This document shows, piece after piece, positions 11,208 through 19,586 of a stretch of DNA of 35,192 nucleotides. Source of the DNA: a virus. The translations under genes and the position numbers were made by a program. Where the stretch lies: positions 1 to 35,192 of IMG/VR virus record IMGVR_UViG_3300034198_016345. One strand, given 5' to 3'. How positions within the stretch are numbered: the stretch's first letter is position 1; each line of letters starts with the position of its first letter. The notes under the pieces are model-generated. The model made no database searches. It was not told the DNA's origin and saw nothing but the letters and a program-made list of their open reading frames with translations.

Positions 11208-11684
11208 ATGCAAATTACTATACGCAACCACGCAGATATTGCGCCAGTTACAAACCATTTGAATAAGAATCACGCTCAAGCTGCAGTAGAAGGTAAGCCA
11301 CTTGTAGTGACGATTAAACCTTTTGAGAAAGACAGATCAAAGGCACAGAATCGGCTTTACTGGCTCTGGATGGCGCAATGGTCAAAGAATCAAGGCACTG
11401 ACAAAGATTCAGAGCACCTCTACTTCAAAAAGAAGTTCTTAGCACGAATCTTTGATCGGGATGATGTAGGACAATACAGATCAACCTTTGTCGCGGTTAG
11501 AAAACTGAAAGAAGAGCAGCACTCAATGTATCAGCAAGTCGCTGATGGGTTGAATGAACTGATTAGCACAACTGATGCATCAATTACTCAATTCACAGAA
11601 TACTTAAACGACATACATGCATTTTGCTTGAAACAAGGGTGTTACTTAGAAACACCAGATGACCTTAAATATGCTTTGGAGTAG
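11208..11684 (+). CDS. ninB: NinB recombination protein
   Basis: A 158-residue member of the NinB (Orf) family. It has the expected KDRSKAQNRLYWLWMAQWSKNQ motif, the HLYFKKKFLARIF helix and a C-terminal ITQFTEYLNDIHAF region. Lambda NinB (146 residues) binds single-stranded DNA and can replace the host RecFOR mediators in phage recombination. Ribosome site GAGG nine bases before the ATG. In lambda ninB lies in the early nin region; here it lies after the putative late promoter, immediately upstream of the packaging genes, isolated by terminators on the left. Confidence 0.88.
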   Translation: MQITIRNHADIAPVTNHLNKNHAQAAVEGKPLVVTIKPFEKDRSKAQNRLYWLWMAQWSKNQGTDKDSEHLYFKKKFLARIFDRDDVGQYRSTFVAVRKLKEEQHSMYQQVADGLNELISTTDASITQFTEYLNDIHAFCLKQGCYLETPDDLKYALE

Positions 11685-11686
11685 TC

Positions 11687-11878
11687 ATGTTCTTGATAAA
11701 ACCTCACCCCCAAAAGCTAAGATATGCAGATCAAGCAAAAGTACAACAAACAGAATTTCTTTTGAAAAAATACCTTCCAATGGAAATTGAGGTTTATAAA
11801 AAAGCATTGAAAGATGGTGATAGTGAAATTCAAGAGAAAATACTGTCGCGCCTTAATAAGCATTTGAAGGCAATTTAG
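11687..11878 (+). CDS. Hypothetical small basic protein, 63 aa
   Basis: Begins two bases after the ninB stop. It is basic and helical (KPHPQKLRYADQAKVQQTEFLLKK..., IQEKILSRLNKHLKAI). No domain is recognised. Tight spacing suggests co-expression with ninB, and a basic nucleic-acid-binding role is possible. Confidence 0.6.
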   Translation: MFLIKPHPQKLRYADQAKVQQTEFLLKKYLPMEIEVYKKALKDGDSEIQEKILSRLNKHLKAI

Positions 11879-11958
11879 AAACGCCTGATGATTTGAGGTG
11901 GTATTTCCATTGAATGCCAATTATTATTATCTATCCATAACAAAAGATAGATTATTTA

Positions 11959-12201
11959 ATGAAAGTAAAAGATTTAATAAATGAATTGCAAAACCTTGAC
12001 CAAGATCTTGAATTGTATTTTTTAACTGAAGATAAAGAAATTACTAAAGATATGAAACTTGCTGAGGTCTTTGGTTTTAAAGATGTCCATACTTCAAACG
12101 TGACAACTAAAAGAAACCTTGATGGTAGTTTTGAGTTCACTTTCTTTCCAGATGAAAATGGACGAGAAGTAGCATTTATTAATTTCACCAAACATGTTTA
12201 A
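11959..12201 (+). CDS. Hypothetical protein, 80 aa, with hairpin leader
   Basis: Starts MKVKDLINELQNLDQDLELYFLTEDKE, an opening shared by a broad group of small unknown bacterial and phage proteins. It ends in a beta-rich segment (FEFTFFPDENGREVAFINF). There is no clear Shine-Dalgarno. A 7-bp inverted repeat (ATCTATC at 11929-11935, GATAGAT at 11946-11952) ends six bases before the ATG, and a terminator follows the stop. It may therefore be an independently regulated unit. No function known. Confidence 0.65.
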   Translation: MKVKDLINELQNLDQDLELYFLTEDKEITKDMKLAEVFGFKDVHTSNVTTKRNLDGSFEFTFFPDENGREVAFINFTKHV

Positions 12202-12204
12202 AAG

Positions 12205-12227
12205 AACCGCCCAAGTGGCGGTTTTTT
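12205..12227 (+). terminator. Terminator upstream of terminase genes
   Basis: AACCGCC (12205-12211), 5-nt loop, GGCGGTT (12217-12223), then a T run. The terS gene starts 13 bases later, so late transcription must pass this signal. Confidence 0.85.
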
Positions 12228-12239
12228 AATGAGGTAATT

Positions 12240-12659
12240 ATGGAACAAATCAAAGGCGCAGAACCTTTAGCAAATGAGCGTCATGAGAAGTTCTGCCAAG
12301 AATTATTAGCAAGTCCCGAGTTTAGTATCAAAGAAGCTGGCAAAGCAGCAGGCTATAAACATCGTCAAAATTCATGGGATGCTTATAAACTTCCTCAAGT
12401 TCAAGAGCGTATTGAATATCTCAAATCAATGCGCATGGCTGAGCTTGGAATTGATCAGTATTTTGTTGCTAAGAATCTCAAAGACATCGCAAAAAAAGCA
12501 TTTGATGAAGGGGAGTTTTCACCCGCCATTAAAGCAAATGAGTTATTAGGTAAGCACATGGGCATGTTCAGTGACAAGGTTGAACATAAACATAGTGGTT
12601 CAGTTGATTTAAGTTTAAAGGTGGTATTCGAAGATGAAGGAGAAGCGAGTACCAAGTAA
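12240..12659 (+). CDS. Terminase small subunit
   Basis: A 139-residue protein of the Terminase_2 (PBSX-type) family. It has LANERHEKFCQELL and then IKEAGKAAGYKHRQNSWDAYKLPQVQERIEYL, the HTH that binds the packaging site, followed by an oligomerisation helix and an ELLGKHMGMF segment typical of the family. It recognises phage DNA and delivers it to the large subunit. Its end overlaps the terL start by 26 bp. First gene of the packaging-head cluster. Confidence 0.9.
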   Translation: MEQIKGAEPLANERHEKFCQELLASPEFSIKEAGKAAGYKHRQNSWDAYKLPQVQERIEYLKSMRMAELGIDQYFVAKNLKDIAKKAFDEGEFSPAIKANELLGKHMGMFSDKVEHKHSGSVDLSLKVVFEDEGEASTK

Positions 12660-13920
12660 GTTTAAGCCACTCTATACGCACCTCACCAATAACAAGCTGT
12701 TCTATGTCTACCATGGTGGTCGTGGTGGTGGTAAGTCATGGGAAATTGCAGATTATCTACTGATTGAGGGTGCTCAAAGAAAGCACCGAATCCTATGTTG
12801 TCGTGAAATTCAGAAATCAATTAAACAATCAGTACACAAGCTTTTGTCTGATCGCATTGTATCGCTCGGACTAGAAGGGTTTTATCAGATTCTGGATACT
12901 GAAATACGTGGGGCGAATGGCACAGAGTTCTCTTTCTCTGGTCTGCAAAACCACACAGTTGATTCAGTCAAATCCTTTGAAGGTGCAACAATTACATGGA
13001 TTGAGGAAGCTCAAACAGTCAGTGGCTACTCGCTCAAGATTCTTATTCCAACAGTAGTCCGCACCCCGAACTGCATGATCATCATGTCTATGAACCCTAA
13101 GTTGCCAAGTGATGCGGTATATGCTGATTATGTGGTTGTAGAGCGCGATGACACTGTGGTGGTGCAGATCAATTACACGGACAACAAGCATTGCCCTGAT
13201 GACCTAATCAAACTTGCTGAGCAAATGCGAGATTCGGATTTTGATGAGTATGAGCATATCTATCTAGGTAGACCCAAAGAGATTGCAGATGGAGCAATCT
13301 ATAAGGCTGAGTTTGAGCAAATCAAACGTGAAAACAGGATTTGTAAAGTGCCTCATGATCCTAATCTTCCTGTCTACACCTCTTGGGATTTAGGAATTTT
13401 AGACCCGACTGCTATTTGGTTCTTCCAGATATTTGGTAAAGAAGTTCGTGTCATTGACTACTACGAAGCAAATAATGAGCCGTTATCGCACTACGCCAGA
13501 ATTCTTGATGAGAAAAAAGAAAAGTTTAGCTACAACTATGGCAAACACTTTGCGCCACACGATATCGCCGCACGCGACCTGTCAAGTGGAGTGAGCCGCG
13601 AGGAAACAATGGCTAAGCTTGGTTATCTCATGACCAAAGGCGCAAGGCTTGGCGTTGAAGATCGTATTGAGGCAACTCGCCAGATGCTTAAAAACGCATG
13701 GTTTGACGCAGATAAATGTAAGTATGGCATCAGAGTGCTTCAGAACTATCGTCGTGAATTTAACGACAAGCTAGAACAATTTAAGGCTACTCCTGTTCAT
13801 GACTGGGCATCACATGGCTCAGATGCATTTGGAGAGGGCGCGATAAGCATTAACAAAATGTGCACACCAGTTAAAACAAAAGTCCAAGTAATCCCTACAG
13901 CACATCGCTGGAACAATTAA
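12634..13920 (+). CDS. Terminase large subunit (PBSX-type ATPase/nuclease)
   Basis: A 428-residue packaging motor. Walker A is GGRGGGKS at residues 28-35 and Walker B is ITWIEE at 120-125. The C-terminal RNase-H-like nuclease begins near YTSWDLG (about residue 250), with further acidic positions in HDIAARD and HDWASHGSDAF. This matches Terminase_3/PBSX-family proteins, which pump DNA into proheads and cut it by a headful mechanism. It pairs with the upstream small subunit. Length is normal for the family. No frameshift or missing motif is seen. Confidence 0.95.
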   Translation: MKEKRVPSKFKPLYTHLTNNKLFYVYHGGRGGGKSWEIADYLLIEGAQRKHRILCCREIQKSIKQSVHKLLSDRIVSLGLEGFYQILDTEIRGANGTEFSFSGLQNHTVDSVKSFEGATITWIEEAQTVSGYSLKILIPTVVRTPNCMIIMSMNPKLPSDAVYADYVVVERDDTVVVQINYTDNKHCPDDLIKLAEQMRDSDFDEYEHIYLGRPKEIADGAIYKAEFEQIKRENRICKVPHDPNLPVYTSWDLGILDPTAIWFFQIFGKEVRVIDYYEANNEPLSHYARILDEKKEKFSYNYGKHFAPHDIAARDLSSGVSREETMAKLGYLMTKGARLGVEDRIEATRQMLKNAWFDADKCKYGIRVLQNYRREFNDKLEQFKATPVHDWASHGSDAFGEGAISINKMCTPVKTKVQVIPTAHRWNN

Positions 13921-13939
13921 TTTTAAGTGAGGTCAAGTT

Positions 13940-16006
13940 GTGACTAAAGAAGAACAACTTGCGGATCTTCTCGCCCGTGCAAAAAAGCAATTCGACACTA
14001 TTCAAAGCGCTGTTAGAGATGAACGTCAACAGTGTTTAGAGGATCGTCGCTTTTATTCGATTGCTGGCGCCCAATGGGAAGGCCAATTGGGTGAGCAGTT
14101 CGCAAACAAACCAAAATTTGAAGTCAACAAAATCCACTTGGCTGTCATTCGCATCTTTAATGAATACAGAAATAACCGTATTACAGTTAATTTTGTCTCC
14201 AAAGATGGTTCAAAAAATGATGATTTAGCTGATACATGTAATGGGCTATATCGTGCTGATGAGCAAGATTCAGGGGCAGAAGAAGCTTATGACAACGCGT
14301 TTGAAGAGGGCGCGGCTGGTGGAATGGGTGCATTTAGATTTAGAGCTTGTGAGGAAGATGATGAAGATGAAGAAAATGAACGACAACGCATCCGAATTGA
14401 ACCTATCTTTGATGCAGATTCGTGTGTGTTCTTTGACCTGGATGCTAAGCGTCAAGATAAGGCGGATGCTAAGTTTTGCTTTGTTTTGTCATCATTGACG
14501 CCTGATCGATACAAAGAAGAATACGACGATGATCCTGCATCTTGGGACAAAGACATTCGCAATGATGAGTTTGATTGGTGTACGCCAGATGTTGTTTATG
14601 TCGCCGAATACTTCGTTGTAGAAAAAGTTAAAGAAAAGATTCATATCTTCCATCTGATCGATGGCACCGAGGAGCGCCATACAGAAGATGATTTGGAAAA
14701 AGACCCTACTATCCGTGAAAAACTTGATGCTACAGGCGCTCAAGAACTTCGTATCAAAACGATTGAACGCCGAAAAGTACATAAGTACATTTTGAGCGGC
14801 TCAGGAGTTATCGAAGACTGTGGGTATATAGCAGGTCGAAATATTCCAATTGTTCCATACTATGGGAAGCGATGGTACATCGATAATGTTGAGCGCTGCA
14901 TGGGCCATGTTCGTCTCCCAAAAGATGCACAACGACTTAAGAATATGCAGTTAAGCCGTCTTGGAGAGATTGCGGCTCTATCACCAATTGAAAAACCAAT
15001 CATGGACCCTGAGCAAATAGCAGGTTTTGAAAATATGTGGGCGGAGGACAATGTCCAGAACTACCCATATTTGCTCGCAAATGCTTTACGCGATCCTCAA
15101 GGCAATATCATAGCAACAGGGCCAACTGCCTATACAAAACCGCCTCAAGTTCCGCCTTCTTTGGCTGCTTTGCTTCAAATCACTGATACAGACATTAAAG
15201 AGCTTTTAGGCAATCAAGAGCAGGGTGAAAAGATCAGTGCCAATGTGAGCGCAGAGGCGATTGACTTGGTTCAAGGCCAACTTGGCATGCAATCTTACAT
15301 TTATGTAGACAACATGGCTAAGGCTATAAAGCGAGGTGCAGAGATTTGGCTTTCAATGGCCAAAGAACTTTATGTTGAGGAAGGTCGTCGCATGAAGACG
15401 ATTGGCAAGCAAGATGAAGTTGATAGTGCTGAATTATCGCGACCTATTGTTGGAGAATCTGGTCTTGAATATGAGAACGACTTAACTAAAGCATCATTCG
15501 ATGTCAGTGTTGATGTTGGGCCAACTTCTTCAAGCAAGAAATCTGCAATTGTCCGTTCAATGCAAGCCTTGCTTCCTTATACAACTGATCCTCAAGACTT
15601 AAAAATCCTTCTAGCCATGATCTACATGAATATGGAAGGCGAAGGAATCAAAGACTTCCGCAACTATTACCGCAAGTATTTGGTACAAGCTGGTGTTGTT
15701 GAGCCTACGGAGGAAGAACAGCAGCAGATGATGGAGGCAGCACAGAATCAGCCACCTGATCCAAACGCGCAGTATTTAGAAGCAGCAGCAGAAGAAGCTT
15801 CTGCCAAAGCTCAAAAAGCCAAAGCAGACACTGTCAAAGTGATTGCAGACGCAGAGAAAACCCGCGCTGATACAGCCGCTACGTTAGCCAAAATGGATCG
15901 AGATGACCAAAAGGCGACATTAGATATGGTTCAGAAAATTAACCAAGCAACACAACAAAACATGGCGTCCGCTCAGCCTATGAGTGAGGGAGTTACAAAT
16001 GTCTGA
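13940..16006 (+). CDS. Portal protein, P22 gp1-like
   Basis: A 688-residue protein starting at GTG with GAGG nine bases upstream; no suitable ATG is nearby. It shows the P22-type portal signature: an early helical segment with EDRRFYSIAGAQWEG, IRIFNEYRNNRITVNFV, then IEPIFDADSCVFFDLDAKRQD and PIVPYYGKRWYIDN. The C-terminal 120 residues are rich in Ala, Gln and Lys (AAEEASAKAQKAKADTVK), the extended helical barrel of P22-like portals that points into the head. The portal is the DNA channel and the docking ring for terminase and then gp4. It overlaps the scaffold gene by 8 bp. Confidence 0.93.
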   Translation: MTKEEQLADLLARAKKQFDTIQSAVRDERQQCLEDRRFYSIAGAQWEGQLGEQFANKPKFEVNKIHLAVIRIFNEYRNNRITVNFVSKDGSKNDDLADTCNGLYRADEQDSGAEEAYDNAFEEGAAGGMGAFRFRACEEDDEDEENERQRIRIEPIFDADSCVFFDLDAKRQDKADAKFCFVLSSLTPDRYKEEYDDDPASWDKDIRNDEFDWCTPDVVYVAEYFVVEKVKEKIHIFHLIDGTEERHTEDDLEKDPTIREKLDATGAQELRIKTIERRKVHKYILSGSGVIEDCGYIAGRNIPIVPYYGKRWYIDNVERCMGHVRLPKDAQRLKNMQLSRLGEIAALSPIEKPIMDPEQIAGFENMWAEDNVQNYPYLLANALRDPQGNIIATGPTAYTKPPQVPPSLAALLQITDTDIKELLGNQEQGEKISANVSAEAIDLVQGQLGMQSYIYVDNMAKAIKRGAEIWLSMAKELYVEEGRRMKTIGKQDEVDSAELSRPIVGESGLEYENDLTKASFDVSVDVGPTSSSKKSAIVRSMQALLPYTTDPQDLKILLAMIYMNMEGEGIKDFRNYYRKYLVQAGVVEPTEEEQQQMMEAAQNQPPDPNAQYLEAAAEEASAKAQKAKADTVKVIADAEKTRADTAATLAKMDRDDQKATLDMVQKINQATQQNMASAQPMSEGVTNV

Positions 16007-16871
16007 ACAAGAGCAAGACACCATTCAACCTTTAGATCCTGAATTAAGTACTGATCAACCTACTCTTGACCCCGAAGCTGGTGGTCAAGATCCTGATCAA
16101 CCGCCTGATCCAGAAGAAGGTGAATTCTTCATTGGAATTGAAGGCGAAGAACCGCAGCAGCAAGAAGATCCGTTCCGAGGCGAGCCAGCACCTGAGTGGG
16201 TGAAGGATTTACGCAAAAAGGAACGTGAGAATCAGAAGCGAATCAAAGAGCTTGAATCTGAATTGTCTGTTCATCGCAAACCACAGGAAATCGAATTAGG
16301 CGAGAAGCCTACTTTGGATAGTGTTGGTTATGACACAGATGAGTATGAGCGCCAAGTAACCGACTGGTATGCAAAGAAAGCTCAATACGAGCAGCAAGAG
16401 CAAGCCAAGAAAGCAGAGCAGGAAAAGGCAAATAAGAACTGGCAAGACCGTGTCAGTAATTATGAAGCCAAGAAAGCAGAGCTCAAAACCAAACACAAAG
16501 TTCATGATTACGATGAAGCTGAAGAAGTTGCGAGAGGCACTTTAAATGAGCTTCAACAAAACATGATTGTGATGGGAGCTAAACAGCCTGAATTGCTTAT
16601 CTATCATTTGGGTACAAATCCTGAGAAGGCAAAGAAGCTTGCAGGTATTACAGACCCAATTCAATTCGCTTTTGAGGCAGGTTCATTAGACCACCAATTG
16701 AAAGTTCAGACACGAAAACCACAAACATCACCTGAGCGAAAAGTCACAGGTTCAGGCTCACTGAGCGGAACAACTGATTCGACTCTAGAAAAGTTACGCG
16801 CCACTGCTGCAAAAACGGGCGATTACACACCTGTTATCAAATACAAGCAGCAAAAGCGTCAGAAAGAATAA
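15999..16871 (+). CDS. Scaffolding protein, P22 gp8-like
   Basis: A 290-residue protein, very acidic at the N-terminus (proline-rich, DPEAGGQDPDQPPDPEEG) and highly helical and charged in the middle (KKERENQKRIKELESELS; YEQQEQAKKAEQEKANKN). It ends in a basic tail (VIKYKQQKRQKE) that in P22 gp8 binds the coat protein. Size is close to P22 gp8 (303 residues) and it sits between portal and coat as in P22. It directs procapsid assembly and leaves before or during packaging. I chose the ATG at 15999, just downstream of a GTGAGGGAG site. Confidence 0.85.
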   Translation: MSEQEQDTIQPLDPELSTDQPTLDPEAGGQDPDQPPDPEEGEFFIGIEGEEPQQQEDPFRGEPAPEWVKDLRKKERENQKRIKELESELSVHRKPQEIELGEKPTLDSVGYDTDEYERQVTDWYAKKAQYEQQEQAKKAEQEKANKNWQDRVSNYEAKKAELKTKHKVHDYDEAEEVARGTLNELQQNMIVMGAKQPELLIYHLGTNPEKAKKLAGITDPIQFAFEAGSLDHQLKVQTRKPQTSPERKVTGSGSLSGTTDSTLEKLRATAAKTGDYTPVIKYKQQKRQKE

Positions 16872-16887
16872 TTTGGAGAAATAAAGT

Positions 16888-18150
16888 ATGGCTAATGCAT
16901 TTAGCAAAGAAGAAATCGTTGCATGGGAACAACTCTGCGAAGGTTTTGAAGATTCAGAAGTAATGGCGCGCAATGTATCAAAGTACACCATCAATGGTGC
17001 AGATGCAGCGCGTACAAATGACACGATTTGGCGTCCAACTCCTTATATAGCCACTTCGTATGATGGTATGGATCAGACTTCAAACTTTAAAGACAAAACA
17101 CAGTTGTCAGTTCCATCGACAATCGGTTTTAAAAAGTCCAGTCCGTTCTTGCTTGATGCCTCGGAATTACGTGACGCATTACAGCAACAACGCCTAGGTG
17201 AAGCGGCTCGACAAAAGCTTGGTTCTGACATTAACACTGCTGTTGCTCGTACTGCTGCAATGCAAGGCACCGTAGTAGTTGCTCGTCCAAATGCTGCAAC
17301 ATCTTATGATGACATTGCTCTTGCTGATGCTGCTTTAACTGAGCAGGGCATTAACAGCGAAAATCGTAAATTCATTTTGTCTGCACGTGATTACAACGGT
17401 TTGGCAGGTGATTTAGCGAAATCAACTCGCTCATTCACTGGCAATAAGTCTAACGACGCTTACACTCGTAGCTTCGTAGGTGAAGTGGCTGGTTTTGATA
17501 CATTCAAAGCTGATTATGTGCCTCGTTTAGCTGCTGCTACTGCAACAGGTGTGACAATTGGTGCTGCTAACCAATATTATGTGCCTAAAGCAACGTCAAC
17601 TGCCTCTACTGGTGAAGTTGGTAACGTGGATAACCGTTATCAAACAATCACAGTGGCCAACACAACTGGCGCGTTGAAAGCAGGTGACTGTTTCACAATT
17701 ACTGGTGTTGAATCAGTACATCACATCAATAAGGAAGCAACCGGTCAGCTTAAAACCTTCCGTGTTATCTCTGTGAACAGCGCTACATCACTTGTTATTT
17801 CTCCTCCAATCATTTCTGCTCAAGGTGGAAGCGAAGCTGAGAAGCAATATCAAAATGTATCAGCTACGCCTGCCAATGGTGCCGTAGTTAATGTGATCAA
17901 CATCAAAACTGCATATGCGAATCCGTTCTGGCATAAAGATGCAATTGAATTGATTCCAGCTGTTGCTGCTGTACCACGCGATGCAGGTGCTGCGGTGATG
18001 ACCTACACAACTTCAAGTGGTATTGAGATTGTGTTCCAGAAGCAGTACGACATTAACACCATGAAAACCAAATTCCGTTTGGATACATGGTTCGGCGTGG
18101 TTATGACTAACCCTGAAATGTGTGGTATTGAGTTGTTCAACCAAACCTAA
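16888..18150 (+). CDS. Major capsid protein, P22 coat (gp5)-like
   Basis: A 420-residue coat protein close in size to P22 gp5 (430). It opens MANAFSKEEIVAWEQLCEGFEDSE and contains GQ-poor but otherwise typical P22-coat segments: RPTPYIATSYDGMDQTSNF, LRDALQQQRLGEAARQKLGSDIN, and the C-terminal TTSSGIEIVFQKQYDINTMK with RLDTWFGVVMTNPEMCGIEL. Residues of about 225-345 form the variable insertion (I) domain on the HK97 fold. GGAG precedes the start, and a strong terminator follows the stop. Confidence 0.95.
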   Translation: MANAFSKEEIVAWEQLCEGFEDSEVMARNVSKYTINGADAARTNDTIWRPTPYIATSYDGMDQTSNFKDKTQLSVPSTIGFKKSSPFLLDASELRDALQQQRLGEAARQKLGSDINTAVARTAAMQGTVVVARPNAATSYDDIALADAALTEQGINSENRKFILSARDYNGLAGDLAKSTRSFTGNKSNDAYTRSFVGEVAGFDTFKADYVPRLAAATATGVTIGAANQYYVPKATSTASTGEVGNVDNRYQTITVANTTGALKAGDCFTITGVESVHHINKEATGQLKTFRVISVNSATSLVISPPIISAQGGSEAEKQYQNVSATPANGAVVNVINIKTAYANPFWHKDAIELIPAVAAVPRDAGAAVMTYTTSSGIEIVFQKQYDINTMKTKFRLDTWFGVVMTNPEMCGIELFNQT

Positions 18151-18166
18151 TCTAACCTAGACCTAG

Positions 18167-18206
18167 TGACGACAAATGCCCGCTTATTGCGGGCGTCGTC
18201 ATTTTT
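18167..18206 (+). terminator. Terminator after the coat gene
   Basis: A two-part stem: TGACGAC/GTCGTCA (18167-18173, 18195-18201) and GCCCGC/GCGGGC (18178-18183, 18189-18194), then five Ts. The ribosome site GGAGG of the next gene starts immediately after the T run, so read-through and translation are closely linked here. Confidence 0.85.
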
Positions 18207-18216
18207 GGAGGCTGAA

Positions 18217-18654
18217 ATGTCAGATGAATATCCTAAAGCGTTGTACCGCGGTGATTCCAAAACCTATGAGCATGTCATTGCGGATGGTGAAGAGCATGAA
18301 CAGCATTTGCGCGAACAAGGCTATGTCAATTACTCGGAATTAAAAGAACCTGAAGTAATTGTTATTGGCAAAGCAAGTGGTTCAGGTGGTGAGTTATCAA
18401 AGGTCAAACAAGAACTTCTTGATGCGCTCAAAACAATTGAATCTAAGGATGAAGAAATCCTTGATCTAAAAGAAACTTACATTGCTGAAAACAACCAGTT
18501 ACGCCAACAAGTGCGTTTCTTAGAGCTTGGTAATTTGGGTGCAGGTGATCTTCAAAAAATCCTTGACGAGAAACAAGTGAAATATGGTGCACGTGATAGC
18601 AAAGATGAGCTTGTGAAGCTTGTATTTGATGCTGAATATCCTCAAGAGGTGTAA
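18217..18654 (+). CDS. Head-associated protein with coiled coil and HeH/LEM-like domain
   Basis: Starts at the ATG at 18217 with GGAGG; an in-frame GTG upstream lies inside the terminator. The 145-residue protein has an N-terminal acidic region (MSDEYPKALYRGDS), a central coiled coil (LSKVKQELLDALKTIESKDEEILDLK), and a C-terminal helix-extension-helix resembling HeH/LEM/SAP domains (LGAGDLQKILDEKQVKYGARDSKDELVKLV). Such proteins occur between coat and connector genes in many phages, with DNA- or capsid-binding roles proposed. No P22 counterpart is known to me at this place. Confidence 0.7.
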   Translation: MSDEYPKALYRGDSKTYEHVIADGEEHEQHLREQGYVNYSELKEPEVIVIGKASGSGGELSKVKQELLDALKTIESKDEEILDLKETYIAENNQLRQQVRFLELGNLGAGDLQKILDEKQVKYGARDSKDELVKLVFDAEYPQEV

Positions 18655-18656
18655 TC

Positions 18657-19139
18657 ATGTCATGGACTAAGCGGCAAATCATTGATCAAGCACTTGAAGA
18701 AATAGGTCTTGCAGCAACGTCCTTTGATTTGCAACCAGACCAGTATGAAAGCGCAAGACGCAAAATGGACACCATGATTGCTGTGTGGTCATCAAAGAAC
18801 ATACAGATTGGATATCCATTACCTAGTGAGGCAAACAGTAGTGATTTAGATCAAGAGACTAACGTTCCTGACTATGCTATTGAAGCCATCTACTTAAAGT
18901 TGGCTATTAAGATTGCCCCATCCTTTGGGAAGGCCATCTCACCTGAAACAAAAACACAGGCAGCGGAAGCTTATAACAACTTGGTAGCCATGGCAGTCAA
19001 GATGCCACCACAGATGAAATATAGCTGCTCATTACCAAGTGGTGCAGGGCATAAGTATCGCTGTGACAAGTTCATCATCAACAAGCAAGACAACAATGTT
19101 TTAACCCCAGCACAAGATATGGAGTTCTTTAATGAGTAA
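18657..19139 (+). CDS. Tail accessory factor / head completion protein, P22 gp4-like
   Basis: A 160-residue protein (P22 gp4 has 166) with the family pattern: KRQIIDQALEEIGLAATSFDLQ, QYESARRKMDTMIAVWSSKNI, and PDYAIEAIYLKLAIKIAPSFGK. In P22 twelve copies bind under the portal and form the adaptor ring that begins tail assembly. Its start is two bases after the previous stop and it overlaps the next gene by 8 bp. No additional lysozyme motif is obvious. Confidence 0.9.
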   Translation: MSWTKRQIIDQALEEIGLAATSFDLQPDQYESARRKMDTMIAVWSSKNIQIGYPLPSEANSSDLDQETNVPDYAIEAIYLKLAIKIAPSFGKAISPETKTQAAEAYNNLVAMAVKMPPQMKYSCSLPSGAGHKYRCDKFIINKQDNNVLTPAQDMEFFNE

Positions 19140-19584
19140 ACGACTTAATACTGTTGATTCCTTAATCTTGGGCGATCAAGTTGTAATTTATCGTGGTAAC
19201 TGTACAGACTTTCGAGCAGTTCCCATTGATGTCTTAAAAGATGAGATTCTTAAAGACATTCCAATTCCAGAATTTAAAACACCAGTAGTTCAGCACTACA
19301 ACCCTAATGGTGACTTCACAATGTATGTGGAGAATCATTCAGAAGGGACATTCTTGCTATTCAACCCTACAACTGGGATTACAAATGGAACAGTGGTTTT
19401 GCCTGATGCCGCCGAGGTTGTGGATAAGCAAATTGTTTCATTCACATGCTCTCAACAAATCACCAATTTAACTGTAAATGGCAATGGTGCTGCTGTAGTT
19501 GGTGCGCCTAATGCGATTTCAGCAACAGCATTCTTTAAGATTCAATACGACAAATTATCAGGTACATGGTATCGAGCGGGGTAA
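19132..19584 (+). CDS. Hypothetical virion protein between gp4 and gp10 homologues
   Basis: 150 residues; the first 50 are mixed (LGDQVVIYRGNCTDFRAVPIDVLKDE) and the rest is beta-rich with a Gly/Asn/Thr-rich body ending in TAFFKIQYDKLSGTWYRAG. That end recurs in phage tail-tip and decoration-like proteins. It stands where additional tail-hub proteins are often found in P22-like phages and may be part of the neck or a tail-needle-like piece, but no homologue can be named. It overlaps gp4 by 8 bp and is followed within 2 bp by the gp10 homologue. Confidence 0.65.
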   Translation: MSKRLNTVDSLILGDQVVIYRGNCTDFRAVPIDVLKDEILKDIPIPEFKTPVVQHYNPNGDFTMYVENHSEGTFLLFNPTTGITNGTVVLPDAAEVVDKQIVSFTCSQQITNLTVNGNGAAVVGAPNAISATAFFKIQYDKLSGTWYRAG

Positions 19585-19586
19585 AC

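Noticed and set aside
14241-14782. Alternative-frame ORFs inside the portal gene
   Set aside because: The portal frame is complete and family-like; the others are compositional shadows.
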